DNA of 13,831 bases, taken from positions 1-13,831 of the forward strand of contig JALSPH010000086.1 of NCBI GenBank assembly GCA_026986055.1, read 5' to 3'. This DNA comes from Campylobacterales bacterium. Lineage in GTDB: Bacteria; Campylobacterota; Campylobacteria; Campylobacterales; Hydrogenimonadaceae. Below, piece after piece: positions 9,501 to 13,831 of the stretch (positions are counted from its first letter, which is position 1; the number at the start of each line of letters is the position of its first letter). The position numbers and the translations under genes were made by a program. The notes below the pieces were generated by a model. That model saw only the letters and a list, made by a program, of their open reading frames with translations. It had not been told where the DNA came from and made no database searches.

Positions 9501-11190
9501 CGACGGTACGACCAACGGCGGCAGCTGTTATAGCTGTCTTAAAAAGTATTACGGCAAACCGCTTTGCTCAAGAGACAACTTCTCCATCAGGCCGGAAACG
9601 TTCAGAATAACTCTATACGACCGCAACAGCAGCAATAGCAAAACAATGATTATTGCCGAAAACAACTCATCGGCACCCGTAAATATAGCCGCAGACTACA
9701 ACTATACTATAAGTATAACTGCCACCAGATACAACAGCAATCAAAATGCAAAGAAGTATATACAAGGGTACGGCGAAAGCCTGCCCGCCGGAAAACTTGA
9801 AGAGAATAGTACGATAGCGGGGATCATGAGCAACTTCTATCCAGGCAGCAACTGTGCCGACGATGCCAACAGAACATACTCCTTTACCTTCTGGGACGGA
9901 AGATCCTCAAGCGATCTGATACACAACAATGTCGGTGAGTACAGATTTCTTGTAAGAGACGCTCAATGGACCAAAGTCGATAACCCTGGGAGATGGGGGC
10001 AAGACTGTATAATGTTTCCAGACCAGGGCTACAGTTCGGTCCAACCTAGCGGTAAAGTAGGATGTATCATATCATCCGATCACTACCGGCAGGATCACAA
10101 TCAAAATGAGCAATATTATGATTTGAACCTATTTTTCAAAACATACGAATTCAATGTATCCGCTATAACGTTAAGTGCACCGAACGACTCGTTTATATAC
10201 ATGAACAATCTTACCGACGATTACAATATGTCGATAAGAGTAGAAGGAGATATAGTCGCCAAAGGAGCGAACGGCATGACGTTGACAAACTTTTCGAAAG
10301 GTTGCTACGGGGTAGATATGAACCTTACATTCGAAAGATCCCTAAATCCTGCCGAAGACACCCTCGATTCACCGACACTTTTAAGATACTACGATATCAA
10401 CAGTTCCGAAACCAATACAACGGATAAAGAAGATGTAGATAAGATAGCCTTCACCCGAATAACTTCAGGGGTCACCAAGGCCGACCTTGCCATCAACTTC
10501 GATAGAAACAGTAGCGTATCGGTAAACCCCATCGAATTAAATATAACTGCAATAAAGGTAGAGTGTGCAAATTCGGCACAATGTACGAGCTTCGCAGACA
10601 TGAATGCATCACACGAAGCGAGGGGAGAGTTGGCATATCCCGTCGCAAATCCATTCAGAAGATATGTATATTACGGAAGGGTGCATGCTCCCGACTACAG
10701 GACGGAGGAAGACTCCATAGATACGCCTATATATGCGGAAGTTTACTGCGACTCTATTTTGGTAAATTGTGCAGACTTTAATATCTCAAGAGAGAATGGA
10801 TGGAGAGAGAGCGTAGACAGCAGAAACTGGTGGATAAACCCGCTCCATACGGCAGCAGACGGAAACATTACGGCCCTTGAAGCCAGAAAGGCTTTCGTGA
10901 AACCTGACAACAGCGTGGAAATAAACGGGGTAAATCCATACAACGCTTTGAAACACTCTCCTCCCTACAGCCCTACAGTAGAATATATAGGTGCCGCAAA
11001 ACCATACAGGGCGAGAATTCTGGTGGAGGCCGACCCATGGTTGAAGTTTCATAAATATTTTGCGGACGGACGAATATATTATGACGTTCTCTTTCAAGGA
11101 AAGCCTAACGACTGGGCAGGCATAGGTACTCTCGGAAAGACGGTAGATGCCAACGCAAGCGGAAGTTCGAGTAGGAGAATAGAGTGGTAA
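6568..11190 (+). CDS. Giant secreted surface/pilus-associated protein, MshQ-like, rich in N-glycosylation sequons
   Basis: This 1540-residue protein starts with a Sec signal peptide (hydrophobic 6-18, likely cleavage A-N-G|A after residue 20). Residues 22-169 look like a jelly-roll or lectin-like beta sandwich (DDFESG, SEKALIDNFVL-type end). Residues 172-257 are one Ig-like repeat of the VCBS/Big_9 kind (AVDDSYTT, NVLSNDIG, GTDTFTYTITD). Residues 280-660 contain a GGWSLVVIY...IYNGF segment (about 475), which I recall from other long bacterial surface proteins. Residues 950-1000 hold seven cysteines. NFSIRPETF (about 1003) resembles the NF-x-RP segment of MshQ-type proteins. The C-terminus ends in RRIEW, with no transmembrane anchor or LPXTG. 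I count 25 D/E-X-N-X-S/T sequons. The ATG has GAAGGAG eight bases upstream. The stop overlaps a GTG-started pseudopilin gene, tying it to a type IV pilus-like apparatus. The precise function (tip, adhesin or other) is inference. Confidence 0.9.
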   Translation: MKLLKTFVIYISLFLAVANGATLTDDFESGSKNGWTNWGTSLIYYGSPIDSHVLRINQELRWKSKIYDFGPSNANLPVTIEFDFWGIGGWESGAQYTDYVYVQVNGQNLVNGETIPGADGSNVPVHKHFSLTSSTDANGKVVLRIMYDVSAPSAEKALIDNFVLSTSSSATIDAVDDSYTTPPDNPLNANVLSNDIGTNIKVTSYTPPANGGSLSIQYDGNFTYTPPPGFIGTDTFTYTITDENNLTDTATVSIKVETVITNGVELPFYLINPPESRNLIGDYKIAGNTVLCLTELTDGYGGTCHGDTDYQNITSNMHVTKYLDIDNDPSTWNSTSSYVEIPNTYDTETGIIWAGLFWQGRISVDKNHPIHYAVENGSTYDFVEVGKGTSIGISQFDISQTGALDIKLKINSGGYNDVKANTFHVYESSNGQTYAAYANVTSLFGSNAISPGKNTFTVANLTTMEGREPSPGAFGGWSLVVIYAEDYTKGTPKNISIYNGFISINENNNPIKISGFRLPESGKIKAQLSVFSGEGEYRYGRTPYNNAQDWMKISDSETSGYEYMPGLTAGTHVGNRDNMFDARLDNILRDDIVNGVDNNLSTNNVGVDVDNYDVSTLMEQYRDANPLVDSVYIKMFSNNDYITPSMMAFSSELYVPKICYDYTFDIDGYVLDSSQNDVNTTLHLSAPDKPLRTHLLIRSLEGDFPLENAELTVSVKDKNMLKYIDGSVMQAVYNINEYEPASQLSHNVTDGGFSLYFGEGATPNQGGTMNANQSNYILFDYETNASQPRIETLFLFDVNFTVNYGSGPVSIYRHLDANSRCPTSTVYAPEWGIFNVISDATKPTTYNLITQVSSRNFDVHGIFYDADYETPKAVTTNIEIEMINANFFKSDTNASCNNPDSNITEPVYVSFNNSATTDAIPNTPDFALRNTAFRVWYLEDNKSTLVKNTCTSRNDETCMKTLYDSKFASFDTLCKSACDGTTNGGSCYSCLKKYYGKPLCSRDNFSIRPETFRITLYDRNSSNSKTMIIAENNSSAPVNIAADYNYTISITATRYNSNQNAKKYIQGYGESLPAGKLEENSTIAGIMSNFYPGSNCADDANRTYSFTFWDGRSSSDLIHNNVGEYRFLVRDAQWTKVDNPGRWGQDCIMFPDQGYSSVQPSGKVGCIISSDHYRQDHNQNEQYYDLNLFFKTYEFNVSAITLSAPNDSFIYMNNLTDDYNMSIRVEGDIVAKGANGMTLTNFSKGCYGVDMNLTFERSLNPAEDTLDSPTLLRYYDINSSETNTTDKEDVDKIAFTRITSGVTKADLAINFDRNSSVSVNPIELNITAIKVECANSAQCTSFADMNASHEARGELAYPVANPFRRYVYYGRVHAPDYRTEEDSIDTPIYAEVYCDSILVNCADFNISRENGWRESVDSRNWWINPLHTAADGNITALEARKAFVKPDNSVEINGVNPYNALKHSPPYSPTVEYIGAAKPYRARILVEADPWLKFHKYFADGRIYYDVLFQGKPNDWAGIGTLGKTVDANASGSSSRRIEW

Positions 11191-11885
11191 GAGGCGCCTT
11201 TTCGATGATCGAGCTTATCGTCGCTATCGTCGTCATAGGCATAACCTTCATGAGCGTACCGTTGATTATGTCCGAAACGGAGAGAAGTGTCGAAACCTCC
11301 GTGCATCAGGAGGCGGTTATGGCCGGTTTGAGCCAAATGGTAAACATCATGAGCTACAAATGGGATGAAAACCAAACGGATGAAAGCCTAAACGGAGGGT
11401 ATGCAAAAGTCCTCGATACCTTTTATACAAACCCTCTTCAATGCAGAGAAATATCCGGCACGAGAATGAGAATAGGACACTTCCAAGAAGACTATAGAAG
11501 GAAGTGCTACAACGAAGAGAGAAACGCTACCGCTCCCGCCAACCTCGGCTCCGACGGCGGCGATATGGACGACATCGACGATATAAACGGCAAAGATGCC
11601 TCTCTCTTAAGCGGTGCCGGCAACAACGAGTCCGATTACAAACAAAACTACAACATAAAAATCTCCGTAGTATATGTCGAAGATGACCTTTCAAACGGAA
11701 ACGACTATACACCTATAAATATTATAGGTACGGTAAGCACCACTTCCGTTACAACCGAACCTACAAGCATAAAGATGATCGAAACTACGATATCCTCCGA
11801 TACTTCCGATACCAAAGTGGTTATGCGCTCTTTTGCAGCCAATGTCGGAGAGGTCAGATACTTCTCAAAAAGGGTCGGCCCGTGA
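11184..11885 (+). CDS. Type IV pilin-like minor pseudopilin, MshD-like
   Basis: This 233-residue protein has a class III (prepilin) leader of five residues, MVRGA, then FSMIELIVAIVVIG, with Glu at mature position 5 and a hydrophobic helix. Cleavage would be after Ala5. The start is GTG at 11184, supported by GGAG six bases upstream; it lies inside the last codons of the giant gene (7-base overlap), so translation is probably coupled. The C-terminal part has an Asp-rich segment, DDIDDINGKD (about 129-138), recalling the DDVDDY motif of MshD/PilV-like proteins. There are two cysteines (87, 108), likely a pilin disulfide, and two acidic sequons (Asn63, Asn114). It would be processed by a prepilin peptidase, held in the inner membrane and added to a pilus or pseudopilus. 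The stop overlaps the next gene by four bases. Confidence 0.9.
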   Translation: MVRGAFSMIELIVAIVVIGITFMSVPLIMSETERSVETSVHQEAVMAGLSQMVNIMSYKWDENQTDESLNGGYAKVLDTFYTNPLQCREISGTRMRIGHFQEDYRRKCYNEERNATAPANLGSDGGDMDDIDDINGKDASLLSGAGNNESDYKQNYNIKISVVYVEDDLSNGNDYTPINIIGTVSTTSVTTEPTSIKMIETTISSDTSDTKVVMRSFAANVGEVRYFSKRVGP

Positions 11886-12781
11886 AAAACCTGCGAAGAG
11901 CCTTCACTCTTGTCGAACTCGTATTTGTCATCATGATATTCGGTATCGTAGCCGCCATCGCTTCGGAAGTTTACGCAAAAATTTACGAAAACTATCTTCT
12001 AAGCAGAGGGACAAACGCCTTGCAGACAAAGACGGAGCTTGCCCTCGAACAGATAGCTAAAAGATTGCAGTATAGGATAAAGTCGGCCACTATCGCTACA
12101 AAACCTAACACTTCAGAGTTTGTAAGCACGGCCGACCCGCGTCTTGATGAAAATTACAAAATAATCGAGTGGATAGGGTATGACGACGAGGGTTTCAGAG
12201 GCACATACGACACCAATTTGAACTACTACAAACCGGCCTGGAGCGGTTTCATAGATGTAAACCCTTCTACTGCCAAACTGCTTGTCACGCCCGGCAGCGA
12301 CTTGAATAAGGAAGATGATATTATAAAGTCTCTAAGTGATGATGACGCAAATATAAATGTTGCTGCCGTAATCTTCCCTGAGAGCGAAGAAGGCTTCGAT
12401 ATAGGTAAGTTTGGCTGGTATGGAAACCAAAGCGATTACGTTTATGACATCTCGCCAAACGGAGCTACGGCTTTCAGAGTAACCGATGTTTATACCAAGC
12501 CAAATATCATATTCGAACGTTACAAATTGGTATGGACGGCATACGCTATAGCACCCGACCCTCTTGGTTGTATCCAAGATTGCGATCTATATCTTTACTG
12601 GAACTACCAGCCGTGGCGTGGTGGAACCATGAGAGATGCTACAAAAAAGAGTCTGCTTGCAGAGCATGTGACGACGTTTAAATTCAGGCAGGAGGGTGAC
12701 GTAATGCGGCTGAAACTCTGCATCAAAGGTAAAATCGTAGAAAACAATGTCTCCGTCTGCAAAGAGAAGGTGGTGTTTTGA
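11882..12781 (+). CDS. Type IV pilin-like minor pseudopilin, MshO-like
   Basis: This 299-residue protein begins MKNLRRA, then FTLVELVFVIMIFGIV, a textbook prepilin N-terminus with Glu5 and cleavage after Ala7. The GTG start at 11882 overlaps the previous stop (GTGA). The helix continues as an amphipathic stretch ending in LALEQIAKRLQYRIKSA (about 57-73), the usual spine of PilW/MshO/PulJ-like minor pilins. The large C-terminal head contains four cysteines: a CIQDC pair (230, 234) and a late pair (280, 293), with one acidic sequon at Asn289. The length fits MshO (about 250-300). It likely forms part of a minor-pilin initiation or tip complex with its two neighbours. The assignment to MshO rather than another PilW-type family rests on size and gene order. 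Confidence 0.9.
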   Translation: MKNLRRAFTLVELVFVIMIFGIVAAIASEVYAKIYENYLLSRGTNALQTKTELALEQIAKRLQYRIKSATIATKPNTSEFVSTADPRLDENYKIIEWIGYDDEGFRGTYDTNLNYYKPAWSGFIDVNPSTAKLLVTPGSDLNKEDDIIKSLSDDDANINVAAVIFPESEEGFDIGKFGWYGNQSDYVYDISPNGATAFRVTDVYTKPNIIFERYKLVWTAYAIAPDPLGCIQDCDLYLYWNYQPWRGGTMRDATKKSLLAEHVTTFKFRQEGDVMRLKLCIKGKIVENNVSVCKEKVVF

Positions 12782-13200
12782 TGAGACCTGCATTTACGCT
12801 TCTTTCGGCCATTTTCCTTATGGTGCTTGTCGCCGTACTGATGATGCTCACCCTTTCGCTCTCTTCGCAAACATCGAAACAGACGAGCGACCTATACCTA
12901 CAGGAGCAGGCGCAGCTTCTGGCAAAAAGTTCCACGGAGTTCGCTTTGCTGGCCATATCGGCTCATGACAACAGCGTTGATTGTGTAAATTCTATGAGTT
13001 TGAACTATGCACAATTTAATATCTATATGAAAATGTACTATCTCGGCAGCGGTCTGCCGGCTGCATGCGACACGCTTGACAACGGTATCGGCACAGCTGA
13101 ATCGAGCGGTACCGTGATCGTAGATACGACCGTCACTTACCAAGACCAAGAGACAAAAGAAACGGTCAGATACTTCCGCCGTACTATACAAAAACCTTAA
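12781..13200 (+). CDS. Pseudopilin without Glu5, MshP/PilX-like
   Basis: This 139-residue protein begins MRPA, then FTLLSAIFLMVLVAVLMML, so a prepilin leader and helix are clear. Mature position 5 is Ser instead of Glu. Loss of Glu5 is typical of tip or terminal pseudopilins (GspK) and, as I recall, of MshP/PilX-like proteins of similar length. After the helix comes a Gln-rich coiled region (SSQTSKQTSDLYLQEQAQ) and a small head with two cysteines (68, 96). I chose ATG 12781, which shares one base with the preceding TGA and has GAGAAGG upstream; a TTG three bases earlier is less likely. It is the last gene of the four-gene cluster. A weak GC hairpin (13208-13224) follows, but no convincing terminator. 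Confidence 0.87.
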   Translation: MRPAFTLLSAIFLMVLVAVLMMLTLSLSSQTSKQTSDLYLQEQAQLLAKSSTEFALLAISAHDNSVDCVNSMSLNYAQFNIYMKMYYLGSGLPAACDTLDNGIGTAESSGTVIVDTTVTYQDQETKETVRYFRRTIQKP

Positions 13201-13231
13201 GAGGCGTGTGGCCGTTTAAGCCGCCGTTTGC

Positions 13232-13237
13232 TACAAT
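13232..13237 (+). promoter_or_regulatory. -10 element of the hpf promoter
   Basis: TACAAT preceded by TTTGC (13227-13231) is a typical Campylobacterota extended -10. It lies 30 bases before the hpf start codon, and transcription should begin near 13244. The ribosome binding site GAAGGAG is at 13254-13260. No clear -35 is seen. Confidence 0.65.
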
Positions 13238-13267
13238 AGCGGTAAATCTTACTGAAGGAGTATTACG

Positions 13268-13807
13268 ATGAATATAAGCATCGTAGGTCGCCACTTCGAG
13301 CTGACCGATGCCATAAAAGAGCATATATCAAACGCTATTGATGGCTTAAAGAAGTATAATCTTGACATCATCTCTACAAGAGTCGTGATAGATGCGGACG
13401 AGAGAAACGGGAAAAAGGGTTACAGCGTAGAGTTCGTTATACATATGGCGAACAAAAATACCGTAGTTATCCGCCAAAAGGACAAAGATGTATATGCAGC
13501 GGTCGACCTAGCCATAGATCGCGCCCAAAAGGTCCTAAGACGCCACCACGACAAGGTGACCGAGCACAAATCCGTTCGCCCCGATGAGTTGGCGGCAGCC
13601 CATGAAGCAGAAATCGCAGCGGCACTGGCGGACGACTCAGACGAGATCGTACCTATGGAGCTCGATCTATACAAGCCGCTCGAGATAGAAGAGGCGCTAA
13701 ATATGCTCAAAGCTTCGCCCGACAAGCAGTTTTTGGTCTTCAACGATATCGACGGAAAGATGCGCGTCCTCTACAGAAGAGGCGACGGACGCTTCGGACT
13801 CTACTAA
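13268..13807 (+). CDS. hpf: Long-form ribosome hibernation promoting factor
   Basis: This 179-residue protein has an N-terminal S30AE/RaiA domain (about 1-100; MNISIVGRHFELTDAIKEHI, then a basic helix RAQKVLRRHHDKV) that occupies the decoding region of the 30S subunit. An Ala/Glu-rich linker (about 105-125) leads to the C-terminal dimerisation domain (about 126-179; EIVPMELDLYKPL, ALNMLKAS, FLVFNDIDGKMRVLYRRGDG). Having both domains makes it the long form, which in other bacteria joins two 70S ribosomes into inactive 100S dimers in stationary phase or starvation. The ATG has GAAGGAG seven bases upstream and its own promoter, so it is probably transcribed apart from the pseudopilin cluster. 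No residues appear missing. Confidence 0.96.
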   Translation: MNISIVGRHFELTDAIKEHISNAIDGLKKYNLDIISTRVVIDADERNGKKGYSVEFVIHMANKNTVVIRQKDKDVYAAVDLAIDRAQKVLRRHHDKVTEHKSVRPDELAAAHEAEIAAALADDSDEIVPMELDLYKPLEIEEALNMLKASPDKQFLVFNDIDGKMRVLYRRGDGRFGLY

Positions 13808-13813
13808 AATTTA

Positions 13814-13831
13814 GGCGCTTCCTTTAGCGCC
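13814..13831 (+). terminator. Terminator hairpin after hpf, cut by window edge
   Basis: GGCGCT and AGCGCC form a perfect 6-bp GC-rich stem around TCCTTT, seven bases after the hpf stop. The window ends at the last stem base, so the expected T-run cannot be seen. Confidence 0.6.

Noticed and set aside
6568..11190. Internal tandem repeats typical of RTX or VCBS adhesins
   Set aside because: Only one VCBS/Big_9-like unit is visible; I found no tandem copies at protein or DNA level.
13208..13224. Hairpin after the last pseudopilin gene as a terminator
   Set aside because: Only about 5 bp including a G-T pair and no T-run; it lies just upstream of the hpf -10 element.
1..13831. Mobile element, CRISPR array, tRNA or rRNA
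   Set aside because: No transposase, integrase, direct-repeat array or tRNA-like clover leaf was seen in any gap; the gaps are all under 120 bases.

Overview
The window looks like chromosome of a member of the Campylobacterota (former Epsilonproteobacteria). Three things support this: the gene order lon / bamD-like lipoprotein / fliW / proC, which I recall from Campylobacter jejuni, where ctsT follows proC; -10 boxes preceded by a TTTG element; and prepilin leaders with Ala before the cleavage site. I cannot fix the genus. There are no RNA genes, CRISPR arrays, insertion sequences or gaps above 300 bases.

Region 1 (1-1952, + strand): the 3' end of a hybrid sensor histidine kinase with one canonical and two degenerate receiver-like modules, followed by a single-domain CheY-like response regulator. 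Region 2 (2003-5195, - strand): lon with a strong sigma70-type promoter, and a bamD-like lipoprotein gene upstream of it. Region 3 (5298-6460, + strand): fliW overlapping proC, with an imperfect hairpin in the fliW leader.

Region 4 (6568-13200, + strand) is the accessory part and the most interesting. A gene for a secreted protein of 1540 residues is followed by three overlapping or abutting pseudopilin genes. The pseudopilins resemble MshD, MshO and MshP of the MSHA type IV pilus, and the giant protein resembles MshQ, although here it comes first rather than last. I infer a minor-pilin plus surface/tip-protein module on a type IV pilus-like machine whose ATPases, platform and prepilin peptidase lie elsewhere. 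It sits where C. jejuni carries ctsT. The giant protein is very rich in the bacterial N-glycosylation sequon D/E-X-N-X-S/T: by hand I count 25 of 38 N-X-S/T sites with an acidic residue at -2. That suggests it is heavily glycosylated by a PglB-type oligosaccharyltransferase.

Region 5 (13232-13831, + strand): a long-form ribosome hibernation factor gene with its own promoter, and the start of a terminator cut by the window edge.
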